Source: Kappaphycus alvarezii (lineage: Eukaryota > Rhodophyta > Florideophyceae > Gigartinales > Solieriaceae). From it: a stretch of DNA of 64,000 nucleotides. The stretch covers positions 930,001 to 994,000 of the forward strand of contig NADL03000005.1 of assembly GCA_002205965.3 (NCBI GenBank), in the 5' to 3' direction. A program made the translations under genes and the position numbers. Each line of letters starts with the position of its first letter. The stretch's first letter is position 1. Below are positions 46,376 through 56,346 of the stretch, one piece after another. The notes beneath the pieces were generated by a model, which saw only the letters and a list, made by a program, of their open reading frames with translations, was not told the DNA's origin and did not search any database.

Positions 46376-46636
46376 TAGGTAGTAGGTCAGTTGGTGCAGA
46401 AACTCTAGCTAGATAAGTAACGAGTAAGTACCTCGCTTTCCTCGATGACACTGTTCTGTTCTTCGCCTCTGTACTACGAAAAAACATTCATTTTGGCCCG
46501 TTGAGTTAAATATTTCGATCTAATTCTCCACTTTCCTTACAGTAATTCAGACTGCTACTTTCAAAAGTACTGTACTGTACTGTTACGGCTCAATTAGTAC
46601 GTGGCATGTGCACGTGTATTGTCAGTCTAGTACAGT

Positions 46637-47076
46637 CAATTACTTTACCACATACTTACGCAGGTGCAACATGCATAGTCTTGAATACCCCACTGTAACA
46701 AACCTAAATAATTAGGTTTGAATATGGTGGCTGAACTCTGCATGTTGTGGGGCGCGACATAATACAGACGCCGCACACGTGGACCAAATTGCATAACTAA
46801 GCTGCTGATAAAGCCGAGTCTTCACTTCTCCCGCCGAGCTTGCGCTGCGGGTCGCGACAGCGGCCGCGTAATCGTCGATTACCTTCGACGTCGTCGCAGA
46901 CGGTGATCCAAGTGAGTCGAAGGCTAGCGGCACAAACTTCCATCCCAGTTTTGATCGTCCTGGGAGGGCTTCACCAGGGATGGCTGCCACTTTGCTGGCA
47001 AGCTCCCTATTTTTCCGTCTTTCCGCTGCATTGGCAACGCGCGCGCCTCACGCGCTCCAATGGACATGAACCCCTC
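46637..47076 (-). mobile_element. 5'-truncated LINE insertion with 17-bp target duplication
   Basis: The 440-bp insert is flanked by TGTCAGTCTAGTACAGT on both sides (46620-46636 and 47077-47093). On the minus strand it encodes ANAAERRKNRELASK, KFVPLAFDSLGSPSATTS and TRLYQQLSYAIWSTCAASVL, the LINE ORF2 tail, then about 100 bases of 3' UTR. The exact long duplication is the mark of target-primed reverse transcription. Because it splits a young LTR, this LINE family was active recently. Confidence 0.9.
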
Positions 47077-47230
47077 TGTCAGTCTAGTACAGTGGCAGTT
47101 GCATTATGGGACTACTGCATTAATGCATTCGGGTCAAATGAAACTACGGCATTCGATTCAATTACTGCATTTGATGCATTTTAGTGCACAGTTCGGTAGT
47201 ACATTAGACTTTTACAGCACCTCGCTAGTC

Positions 47231-47238
47231 TATATAAA
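47231..47238 (+). promoter_or_regulatory. TATA box of B-family LTR
   Basis: TATATAAA followed by GTGCCCCTGGCC. Conserved in the other B LTRs and, as CATATAAAGCGCCCCTG, in the diverged LTR at 56608. Confidence 0.7.
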
Positions 47239-47335
47239 GTGCCCCTGGCCTGGTCTCCAGGCCCAGAGAGGCATCAGTGTTCGTGTGAAAAGCAACCTGA
47301 TCCGTGCTTTACAGTCTTCGCAGTAAGCTGTAACA

Positions 47336-47349
47336 TAAAATCGATTTTA
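47336..47349 (+). other. 14-bp palindrome at the LTR/internal junction
   Basis: TAAAATCGATTTTA follows the LTR end directly, where a tRNA primer site (TGG...) is expected. No TGG is present. The same sequence is at the copy 2 junction (59502-59515). It may be part of an unusual priming signal. Confidence 0.6.
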
Positions 47350-47699
47350 CCAGCACGACTACCCGAGCTAGTCATTGCGAGGGTGCAATCAAGGTACGAA
47401 AGTCTTCAGAATCTGGGACGGCATCTAACGTCCGAGGCAAGACCAGCCTTACTGAAGAAATCATCTTCTTGGTGCGTCCGCGAAGGGCACTTTTCGGATT
47501 CACGGGATCTAGACTTCTCGTAGGCACGTTAAACAAGGGCTATAAGCTGACAATAAGGGAGGGGACTCCCGGGAAGAAGTTTGTGCGCACGAGGCGATAA
47601 TTCGCGGTTCAAGAGGATACATCCTCGGAAAAAGTCGAAGTCAGAGCCAGGGTCGCAACCTGCTGACTGAGAAGGTCAAGTTTCTCCTAAGAAAGAAAC

Positions 47700-49694
47700 A
47701 TGGTTCGCCCGGGAACAAGAGCGAATCCAAATTCAGAAATGCCGGACCAAAGTCAGGAAGGTGCTGAGCTTCAGCTAGGAGATTCGATTCCTCAAGACTC
47801 GGTTATGCATCACGCAGAGGATGAAATCAAAGGAGAAGCCACGCCACAAGACAGTCAGTGCACTGTTGAGGTAATGGAGGAACTTCGTGGCGGTCAATGG
47901 CATTTCGACCGTACTAAAGGAGATGGTTCAGCTTACCAGTAAGTTCGGACAGATAAAAGGGCTTCCAAGGGGTCATTCTGCGGAAGTCAACACAGAAGAA
48001 GCCCATACGGATTTTGACTTCAATATAGAGCACCGTAGCGGACCAGAACTAGTTGTCCCAGAAACCCTGAGCCGGGACGCAGTCCCGAAGCCCCTATACC
48101 AGAGGTGCTACGGGGAAATTGATTCCAAGAGTTTGGAGCGGGCTAGGGAGGAGGCAGGGAAAGAAGCCATTTCGAGACTTGTAGAAGAACATCAGGGCAG
48201 AACACCAGAGCACGACCACAAACGATACCCGCCAGATAAACAGCGATTGCGGGAGACGCAGATCGCAGAGTTTGGGGATCTGCAGGCCTACGCACGATCG
48301 CAGGATAAGTTCTTGGTGGATGAAGACGGGGTTCTGCGATACTCCGGAAGAGGTGAGGTTCCCATTGTGACGCCAAAGTCATTAGTGCCTGAGGTCCTTA
48401 AATGGGTCCATGGTTCACAAGTGCATGGGCACTACGGTCTCCGACGAACGATATGCAAGTTGCTTCCTCGGTACTACTGGAAGGGGATGCGGCGTGATGT
48501 GTCTGCATTCCTGAGGAACTGTCTGCAGTGCACAGTAGGACGGGAGCGTAATCCAGCCCGACAGGCTCCTTTGGAGGTGGTTCATCCGAAACGAAGGTTT
48601 CAGCAGGTCGCTTTTGACATCCAGACGATCACTCCACGCATGGCAAGCGGTAACATCAAAGTTCTAGCAATAATTGATGTCTTCACAAGATTTGTAACGG
48701 CTACGGCCATACCGGATGAAAGGGTTGAGACTATTTCGAAAGTGCTCATCGACGAATGGATTTCGATATTCGGCCCGATGGAGACCTTGATGTCAGATGG
48801 GGGTCCAAACTTGACTGGATCAGTGGTGAGAAGTCTGACTGATTTCTTGGGCATCGGTAGAATGCAGGCATATCCGTTTCATCCTCAAGCGAATGGCACA
48901 GTAGAGAGATGGAACCGTACCCCTATGAAGGACCTGGCGAGTTTTATGGCCACCGGCACGAAGGATTGGGATGAACACGTCACCTTAGCATGTTTTCGGT
49001 ACAATACCGGCGTGTGCGCAGCGACCGGTATCACGCCGTACAAGGCTATGTTGGGGTTGAAGCATTCCAGTCCTGGGGCGAAGTGGAAACAGCCTGTTTT
49101 GAAGACGAGCCGGAGGATCTTCCCAGTCGCTTAAAACTTCTTCACCACCGCTTATATGCCCAAGGAAAAAATTCAAGGTCCAGAGCCAAGAGAGAATATG
49201 ACAAACGGGTCAATCCGATCGAATTTAAGGAGGGAGATCGCGTCTTGCTATGGTCAGTAGAATTGAGCAAAGCCGAAGGAAATAAGGTCATGAAGCCCTA
49301 GATTGGACCGTATAGGGTCAAGGAAAGGCTAGGAAGAGTCGGATATATCTTGGAGTCTGAAGTAGGGGGTAAGGTAGCCAGATCACACGCCAACAGGCTG
49401 CGAAGTATCGGAGGTCAAGTTGCAGAAACTGGAAACCCGGCCGATGGTGTGTTCCCGGATTTCTTACGAACAGTGAAGAAAATGTCTGGAGAGGAGACAA
49501 GGAGGTATGAGAAGACAGGTGAATTAGAACGTCATTTCAAGGTACAACTTTCGGGGAGAAAGTCGCCCAGATGGACCCCGGAAAGTGAATTACCGGAAGT
49601 TGTGGTGCGTTTGTATGAAATTCGTGTAGCCAAAGGGGTTGATAACCCACTCTCGCAGGACGGCCCAGATTCCCAATGGGAGACTACGCTATAG
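47700..49694 (+). pseudogene. deleted gag-integrase polyprotein, copy 1
   Basis: ATG at 47700 gives MVRPGTRANPNSEMPDQSQ. A 2-base deletion near 47890 relative to copy 2 shifts frame, then NGISTVLKEMVQLTSKFGQ leads straight into DFDFNIEHRSGPELVVPETL (the last strand and exit of RNase H). The integrase follows with WVHGSQVHGHYGLRRTICK and CLQCTVGRERN (zinc module), AFDIQTITPRM (D), LMSDGGPNLTG (D) and HPQANGTVERWNRT (E), all catalytic residues intact. A 1-base deletion at about 49052 and a stop at 49299 precede GPYRVKERLGRVGYILESE and a chromodomain-like RKSPRWTPESELPEVVVRLY. It would make no protease or RT. Confidence 0.85.
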
Positions 49695-50606
49695 ACTTCG
49701 GACACTCTTCAGGAGTCGGACTCCAGGCCCCTACAGACCCTGTAGGTGGGACGCGATTTCATCTCTAGCCACATCTTGCGCGAATCAAGATGGGCCAGGT
49801 ACCCTTGTATCATTGCAAGGATCCCTAGGTGTCGGACACCCGACCCCCAGCGACCCGCTGGGTAGGACGTGGTTTCAGCTGCCCGTCTCATCCCTGCACG
49901 CACGGGATGGGTGCAAATGATCCCTATGAGACGTCCCAAGGAAGCTACTAGCGGAAGCCCGTTTTCACCGTTAGTGGTGTAAGGGGGGTCCGAAGCCCCC
50001 AGTCGAGAATTAATGCCTCCACGGGAGGAGGTGAAAAACAAGCGTGAGGGTGTTTGCGCTTGTCGGGAGCCGATTTGGTGGCAGGGGATGATTGAAGATG
50101 AAGAGGTGGCAGTCCCGGTCAAAATATTTGAGGAGGAATGAGAAGAAGTGTTAATTAGAGCGGCTTTTCAAGGTAAAACGTTTCGGAAGAAGGTCGCCGA
50201 GATGGACCCCGGAAAGTGAGTTACCGGAAGTGGTGGTGCGTTTGCATGACAGCCGTGTACCCAAAGGGGTTGATAAACTGCTCACACAGGACGGGTCGGA
50301 CTCCCACTGGGAGACTACGCTACAAGCTTCGGACACTCTTCAGGAGTCGGACTCCAGGCCCCTACAGACCCTGTAGGTGGGACGCAATTTCATCGCTAAC
50401 CACATCTTGCGCAAACCAAGATGGGCCAGGTACCCCTACATCATTGCAAGGGTCCCTAGGTGTCGGACACCCGGCCCCCAGCGACCCCGCTGGGTAGGAC
50501 GTGATTTCAGCTGCGTGCCTCATCCCTGCACGCACGGGATGGGTGCAAATGATCCTTACGAGACGTCCCAAGGAAGCTACTAGCGGAAGCCCGTTTTCAC
50601 CCTTAG
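49502..50606. repeat. 631-bp tandem duplication packed with short hairpins
   Basis: Unit 1 (49502-50132) is repeated with divergence from 50133 to about 50606 (for example ATGGACCCCGGAAAGTGA at 49571 and 50202). Each unit carries consecutive small inverted repeats: GGAGTC-g-GACTCC, CCTACAG-acc-CTGTAGG, CATCTTG-n7-CAAGATG, GGTGTC-g-GACACC, CCCAGCG-n3/4-CGCTGGG and CATCCC-n9-GGGATG, at 49712-49909 and 50343-50541. Unit 1 continues with GGGGG/CCCCC (49983), CCTCC/GGAGG (50015) and ACAAGCG/CGCTTGT (50037-50062). Differences between units fall mostly in loops. The first unit starts inside the chromodomain-like coding end of B copy 1. Confidence 0.85.
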
Positions 50607-50894
50607 CCAAGCCGGTCTCTTGCAAGAAATTGCGCGGCCAGTTCCAGTCAAGACAAAGACTGCACGCCACGACACCCTGTCTGCCGGAAATACTCGCTTG
50701 CACTCACCGTTATCCGCCCCTAAGGACCGGTCGAGGCAGCATGGCAGTACGACCGGCATTAGTTCAAGTCGCCAGGCTCGCGTCCGCGATAAAATCGCAT
50801 CAACCGCTCGTCGTCCAAGCCTTGCTGAAACTGATGGTACGGAAGCACCGACGGGAGGTTAGTGGTTGCTAATGCAGAACGCCTGAGGTATGCT

Positions 50895-50985
50895 TACAGT
50901 AAGCCACGGTTACCGGGCCTCGACGGCCACTGTACCCGGGCCTCAATGGTTACTGTACCCGGGCCGTAATCGGTGCTGTAGGATG
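50895..50985. repeat. GC-rich short tandem repeat
   Basis: Units around ACTGTACCCGGGCC(G/T) occur about every 25-29 bp (GGTTACCGGGCCTCGACGG, ACTGTACCCGGGCCTCAATG, ACTGTACCCGGGCCGTAATC), with degenerate CACTGTAAG units after them. Confidence 0.6.
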
Positions 50986-51045
50986 TGACACTGTAAGAGG
51001 GGCCCACTGTAAGGCATCTTTCTCTCGATGCGAGTAGTTCCGCCC

Positions 51046-51779
51046 TCATTCGAGTGAAGTGGTTGAGCGACGAGGTTGACGGCCGAAGGGGTAGACTGGG
51101 AAGTTGCAGGATAGTGAAGAGGTCCAAGAAGCGAGCGCATCGTGTAGTTCGTGCGACTCAGGAGAATGCGGGAGCCCAGAATTTTCGTTGCAAAGGATGC
51201 AGATCGAGCACAGCCCGCTGCTCGAGGCACAGCGGAAGTAGAAAGCAAACTCGGCATCTCCAGTACCACGACAGCGGCAACACCTGCAGTTGGGTTGGGA
51301 GAGTTCGCTGATGCCGGGCCAGGCTCGACAACACCGCGACAGGACTCTTGTACACAATGCAAACATGCTTCGTTGGGGTTCGCTCATGCGTTCTCCAGGC
51401 GCCAAGTGAGGTTGTATCAAGTCCCAATGCTTTTCACAGTAGCACTGGTGAACGCGCATTCTCGAGTGCGGCGTTTCAATGTACATCTTCATGTGAGGCT
51501 TTGACCCAGACTTTCGAATGCAACGTGTGCACGTCCATATTTTCTCGCCACGAGGCGTATGGCAATGTGTTGCCTGCAGAAGTCCACTTGACAGGAGGCC
51601 GCTTGACGGTCCTGACAAGGGTAGTCTCGTCTTACAATGTGCTTTGACGACAGGTGCAATTTCCGAATGTACCGCAGCGGGAACATATTCCTGCAAATCA
51701 GGGAGGATAGCCCGGGCAGCGTCGCGACGGAGGTTGAGGATTCCCCTCCAGGCTTTCCGGACGTCACGTTCGCGTTAAT
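51046..51779 (-). CDS. unknown cysteine/histidine-rich ORF
   Basis: An open frame of about 240 codons follows a TAA at about 51780 (no good ATG at its start). It carries RKAWRGILNLRRDAARAILP, DLQEYVPAAVHSEIAPVV, GEKIWTCTRCIRKSG...KMYIETPHSRMRVHQCYCEKH, and further C-rich stretches (CCRCRGTG, SGLCSICILCNE). The C-x2-C...H...H-x-C-x-C spacing suggests a zinc-binding module. The family is not recognised. It lies between the hairpin array and the Harbinger element and could belong to the retroelement 3' region or to a decayed gene. Confidence 0.3.
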
Positions 51780-52871
51780 GACGCGACGGATTGCTGTTTG
51801 GATGGTTGGAGTGACGTTGAGGGACTAGCAGCACAAGCGGAGAGAAGGGGATGTGGGGAGAACTGGCCACCATGAGTGGCGGTAGCTTTGCGTCGCCTTC
51901 GGCTGAGTGAAATCGGGAATGCAAATTTGAGTAGACGTGGGACCTCTCCCATACACTGCATCCAACTGAGTCAAAAGGAGTTCCGGCGGTTGACTCCCTT
52001 CCCTGCTTGTGTTCCGTCCCAAACGGGATGAGACTGACCGTCAACCGAGTTCCGCCCTGGCTATAACATCGGAATTTGGCCATAGGGAAGTGTCGACGAA
52101 ACGAGTGCGGCTTGCATATCCTGAGGTCGGCTCGACAGCCTGGCTAGAGTCATAAGGTCATCCGCAGCATCGACATCATCTGTATGCTTGGAATAAGTTG
52201 GTGGTATAGCCCAGGCAATAGCCCTGAGTGAATTGCATTTGGGAAAGGCGGCTGCGGTGATTGATGGGGGGGAGGCATGGCTCTACGGTTGCGGGTACGG
52301 GACAGAAGGCGTAAGTGGATAAAAAGATGCAAAGGAAAGGTGAAGTTGGGACAGTGATAATGGATGCACGGGCTGATCGTGACATATTGGGAATTCACCT
52401 TGGTAGTTGATTGGGACGCTGAAGGTGATTGAGCCTCGTGAGTGGATGGGTCACCTGGAAGTGCACAGCAATAGGTCTGCTGCTGAAGCTGGGCAGTTGG
52501 AGACGGGAGCAAGCTGTGTCGGTTAATATACTGTGGGAGATGGAGCGGAAGCGTTAGATAAGGGCGCTGGCGCGGTTGGGCTCGGTGGTGGTGTGGCTAC
52601 GAAACTTGGTGCAGCGGAGACGATGGCGGATGAGGCACCGCAATTGAGCGCGGGAACGAAAGGACCGATTGGGATCCGCGGTGGAGACTTTGGAAGTAAT
52701 TTGGTGAAAGGGATTTTTTCGAATTGAACACCTGGCAAGATTGAGTCTGAAGGAAAAGGAGCTACTTAATTTTTCGCGTGATTGAATTTGCGTGTTTTTT
52801 ATGTTGATTTTTTTGTTGTTGTATTTGTTTGAATTTTTTTAATTGTACGCGAGGTGTGCACAAGGTACGAA
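51780..52871. other. 3' internal region of a B-related retroelement, otherwise unassigned
   Basis: The last about 120 bases before 52872 (TTTTTCGCGTGATTG..., GTACGCGAGGTGTGCACAAG, GTACGAA) match those before the LTR at 60658, so this is the 3' internal end of a related element. The plus-strand frame 52533-52727 is Gly/Ala-rich without a domain. Nothing else recognised. Confidence 0.45.
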
Positions 52872-52892
52872 TGTTAGAGCGTTCCCACCGGT

Positions 52893-52921
52893 TGCACGCA
52901 AATACCTATTTTGCGTGCAAC
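52893..52921. repeat. left subterminal hairpin of Harbinger
   Basis: TTGCACGCAAA and TTTGCGTGCAA are perfect 11-bp complements around TACCTAT. A further ATTTGTGCAA...TTGCACAAAT pair lies at about 52979-53037. These could be transposase or helper binding sites. Confidence 0.7.
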
Positions 52922-53477
52922 AAGGTTCCAAGTGAAGCGCTCCTATTGGCCGTAGAAAACAAAATAGGTGCGATTTTCAATTTGTGCAAAATGAACAAGT
53001 GTCTCTCCCACCGGCAGTTCTCAACATCTTGCACAAATGTCTCAACCGACATGCCTGCGTACTCTAGGTACCATTGGTAGCCGTTATCCCTGCTGTGCTC
53101 CAACAGTGCACATCTACCCCCGAAGTCACTCACATAGGTGCAAGTGCCTGTTTCTCGGTTCTGTTTGCTGCTTCTCGTGTTTCTTTCTCCCTGCACCCAT
53201 CAATGCCACCCCAGCTTCCCCTTTATCCTCTCGTCACATCCCGCTCGCCACCGTACCTTTTGTTTCAACTACAACTACCACGTACTTGAAGCCCTCCCTT
53301 CGTTTTGTGCTTCTAGCTTTGGTGGTTTCCCACGCGTCACTTTTACTCCCTCTCTCTCTTTTAGATCTCCTGCAAAACACGAACCCCATCAGCCGCTTCA
53401 ATATTCTTTAGAGACCCTCACCCTTCACACGCTTTATCTTACTTGCTTTTGTAGTGCGAGTGCAAAACAACTGACGA

Positions 53478-54775
53478 ATGGAGCAAGATTTTTTTGTGGA
53501 GATTGCGACAGATGATGGGATACTCGATTTGCTTAACTACATGGTAGAAGATAGCGATGAGGACGAGCCTGCTCAGCGCGGCGGATCGCGCCCGGGCCGG
53601 CAGCCGAACATCGAACGCAATCATAGAGCGGGGCACGAAAATCTGTTACGGGACTACTTCGGGGAGACGCCACTGTACACCGACGCGCAATTCAGGAGAA
53701 GGTTCCGACTGTCCCGCGCTCGGTTTCTGAGCATTGTCGACGTTATGGAGGATCACGACCCTTTTTTTGTTCAAAGGGCCGACTGTACTGGGCGTCTGGG
53801 TCTCAGCGCGTTACAAAAAGCTACGGCAGCCATTCGAATCTTGGCTTATGGCTACGCAGCGGATGCAGTGGATGAGTACATAAGGATTGGTGAGTCCACA
53901 GCTGCGCTGGCGCTAGTGCGATTTGTGCGAGGGGTGATTGAATGTTTTGGTGCGGAGTATCTCCGGGTTCCAAACCAGCAGGACATACAGCGCTTGTTGG
54001 GGCGCTCCAACAGGGAGGGCTTTCCTGGATGCCTCGGTAGCATCGACTGCACAAAATGGGTTTGGAAGAACTGTCCCACTGCTTTGCATGGGCAGTTCAC
54101 GGGAAAAGAGGGAGTGCCTACAATAACCATCGAGGCAATTGCGGACAGCACGTTATGGATATGGCATCTCTTTGTTGGCATGCCAGGTAGCCACAACGAT
54201 ATCAACGTTGTGGAGGCATCGCCGCTGGTGAACAAGATTGTTCAGGGTGTGTACCCTCCCCCACTCACCTATACAGTAGGTGGTGTAGAGCGCAACAAGC
54301 CTTATTGGCTAGCGGACGGAATCTATCCGCGGTGGATGGTATTCCTGCAGACGGTTTCTCAACCCGTCACTGGGAAGGAGCGGCTTTTTGCCAAATGGCA
54401 GGAGGCGAGACGGAAGGACGCCGAGCGTGCATTCGGCGTCCTTCAAGCCAAATGGCACATCATTGCCCGCCCAGGAAACTTCTTCGAGAAGATTTCATGT
54501 CGGAGATTGTGACCTGTGTGGTCATTCTTCATAACATGTCCAGGGAAGACCTGGAAGAGGAGGAAAGCGATGGCGAGGATGGTGGCGAGATGCAAATTGG
54601 ATCAGAATCAGCAGCACCAATGTGGGAAGCTGCAAACAGTACGAGTGCAGAAGTTGCACCCGGCACAATTGCCGCTTTGACGGCCGTGCACTCAGTTTTC
54701 AACGATCCGACTGAGTACAACACCCTCCGAGGATTGATCATAGATCATGTATGGTCCAGGTTCGGCGATGAGTGA
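53478..54775 (+). pseudogene. Harbinger transposase, one frameshift
   Basis: ATG at 53478 opens an acidic N-terminus, then FGETPLYTDAQFRRRFRLSR, LSALQKATAAIRILAYGYAA, GCLGSIDCTKWVWKNCP (first catalytic Asp), LFVGMPGSHNDINVVEASPL, YWLADGIYPRWMVFLQTV (second Asp), and EARRKDAERAFGVLQAKWHI (catalytic Glu). This is the plant-transposon/PIF-Harbinger (Plant_tran, DDE_Tnp_4) fold. A 1-base indel near 54475 moves the last part (FMSEIVTCVVILHNM..., to 54775) out of frame. Otherwise it is full length for the family (about 430 codons). It would cut at the TIRs and create TTA duplications, with the helper encoded convergently. Confidence 0.9.
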
Positions 54776-54966
54776 GACAATTGGCGAGAGTTTCTCGCAC
54801 GCCAAACATCATCCGCACAGTGTCAAGAAGCAACATTTTGGAACGAACCACCTGTTAAAGAAAACAGCCTCGCCATCACAATCCAACTCGAGGGAAGGGA
54901 CAGTACACGAAGGAAGAGAATTCGTAGTTTATTAAGCAGTTCAGAGCATCATATTATCGGAGCAAA

Positions 54967-56064
54967 TTACTGTTCCTCACAATTCTCATTCATCGAGAGG
55001 AGAGCCGTCCTCTTTCTCGCCTTAAGAATTGCTTCTTTGCGCATGAGGTCGAAGTACTCCTTCGTCTGATCCTCATCTTTAGAAACAGAAGCGCTTTCCT
55101 TGAACAACATGATTTCTGTGTATCGCTCCAGTGTGTCATTCCGTTTGCGTTGAAGCTCCACAGCTTCATTCATTAACTTTATCTTTTTGTTGTCCCCGGC
55201 GGCCTTCTTCTGCTCCGCCTTGGCCCTCTTTCGTCCCATTGGCCTCTCGAATGTTTTACTAGAGTTCGTACAGGACGCAAACTCGTTTTGTCCTTCCGTC
55301 TCCTCGCCCACGTTCTTTTTAATCTGCTCAACTTGGACCTGGAATTTCGGGTGTCCGTTGACGACTTCCCAAGCCTCGAGGAACCTGAATGTTCTCCCTG
55401 TATTGTCCGAAGGGTGCGCCACCTTGACCTTGTTGAAGCTGGCAGTCGCCAGTCGGATAATATCTGAGTATGAGACTCCTGTAGGCTTCAACCGCTTTAC
55501 CGCGCTGTAGCATGCGGAGAAGCGAACGCAATTCGCTTTGATACAATCGAATCGACGCCGTAGTGAGAGCGCGTTGCGGGTGCTACAATGGCTTGGTTTC
55601 AAGCGATCGTTATAAATTTCAGCAACGCGCTCATAAAACTGAGATGCTTTCTGGTCCGAACCCACCACAGGGTCCTCCGATACGTTCAACCAGGCCCTAA
55701 CCACAGCTATATCTTCCTTACTAGTAAATCCAAACCCACGTGAACCTTTCCCAGTAGTTGCAAAATTATCTTTCTGTTGCGTGCTGGTGCTTTTAGCTTC
55801 TTCTGTTGTCTTCGTAACTATGCCATGGCTACTAGATGTTGGGGACTGGAAGAGGAGCGTTGGAGATTTTGGAGATAAAATATCGATGCTCCGAATCGAG
55901 GGAAGCTCACGTGAACACTCTTCGAGATTAAATCTTGTCGTATCACTCGGTATTGATGGTACAGAATCGTGATTGGCGGCTGAAAGCTGTGATATTGGGC
56001 GGGTTGTTGGCACCGCGCTGCTCACGAACGCAGCAGAGCGATAGCGCTGGTTCCTGTTGTCCAT
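54967..56064 (-). CDS. Myb/SANT-NAM-like helper protein of Harbinger (365 aa)
   Basis: Uninterrupted ATG-to-TAA frame. Residues about 1-110 are Ser/Thr-rich and disordered. About 113-210 form a trihelix/Myb-like domain (GFTSKEDIAVVRAWLNVSED, FYERVAEIYNDRL, LSLRRRFDCIKANCVRFSA). About 220-250 hold GRTFRFLEAWEVVNGHPKF, typical of glutathione-S-transferase-T3-like/NAM-associated proteins. 275-365 is a basic then coiled-coil tail (RPMGRKRAKAEQKKAAGDNK, LQRKRNDTLERYTEIMLF), the NAM-associated C-terminal region. In Harbinger systems this protein binds TIR DNA and carries the transposase to the nucleus. It is the one clearly intact gene in the window, read from within the element. Confidence 0.9.
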   Translation of the reverse strand: MDNRNQRYRSAAFVSSAVPTTRPISQLSAANHDSVPSIPSDTTRFNLEECSRELPSIRSIDILSPKSPTLLFQSPTSSSHGIVTKTTEEAKSTSTQQKDNFATTGKGSRGFGFTSKEDIAVVRAWLNVSEDPVVGSDQKASQFYERVAEIYNDRLKPSHCSTRNALSLRRRFDCIKANCVRFSACYSAVKRLKPTGVSYSDIIRLATASFNKVKVAHPSDNTGRTFRFLEAWEVVNGHPKFQVQVEQIKKNVGEETEGQNEFASCTNSSKTFERPMGRKRAKAEQKKAAGDNKKIKLMNEAVELQRKRNDTLERYTEIMLFKESASVSKDEDQTKEYFDLMRKEAILKARKRTALLSMNENCEEQ

Positions 56065-56346
56065 TGATATGAAAATGTCTCAACTGTTTGACGGAGCACG
56101 TGAAATCGAAGTAAAGCTGGGTGAGGCAATGCGCAGTACCCAGCCGTTGATGAAGATGGAGACTATTCTTGTTTGTAAACCTCTCTCCAGAAAGAGCGGC
56201 ATCCTGATATCGAAACGGTGGCTTCTATGCGTCTTGGATGTCAGGCAGTTCCGGTTTCCCGGGAAAAAGGTATCCGGGGAATGATGGCTACCAAGTATAT
56301 AGCGAATGAGAAAGCGCCATGTCAACGAACCCTTGGGGTATCTTTG

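Larger units (their letters stand above)
46581..47335 (+). repeat. 5' LTR of chromovirus B copy 1, interrupted by a LINE
   Basis: Begins TGTTACGGCTCAATTAG and ends AGCTGTAACA. The left part is 46581-46636 and the right part 47077-47335. Joined, they match the uninterrupted 297-298 bp LTRs at 59516-59812 (inverse) and 60658-60955. TATA box TATATAAA at 47231, and a GGCCTGG-tct-CCAGGCC hairpin at 47247-47263 just downstream. Confidence 0.9.
46581..49694 (+). mobile_element. chromovirus B copy 1 (internally deleted)
   Basis: LTR, about 360 bp leader, gag N-terminus fused to the end of RNase H, integrase and a C-terminal chromodomain-like part. Capsid, nucleocapsid, protease, RT and most of RNase H are missing. 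No matching 3' LTR follows; the sequence runs into a hairpin-rich tandem duplication (49502-50606). The copy at 57.6-59.8 kb shares the identical internal junction. Confidence 0.85.
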
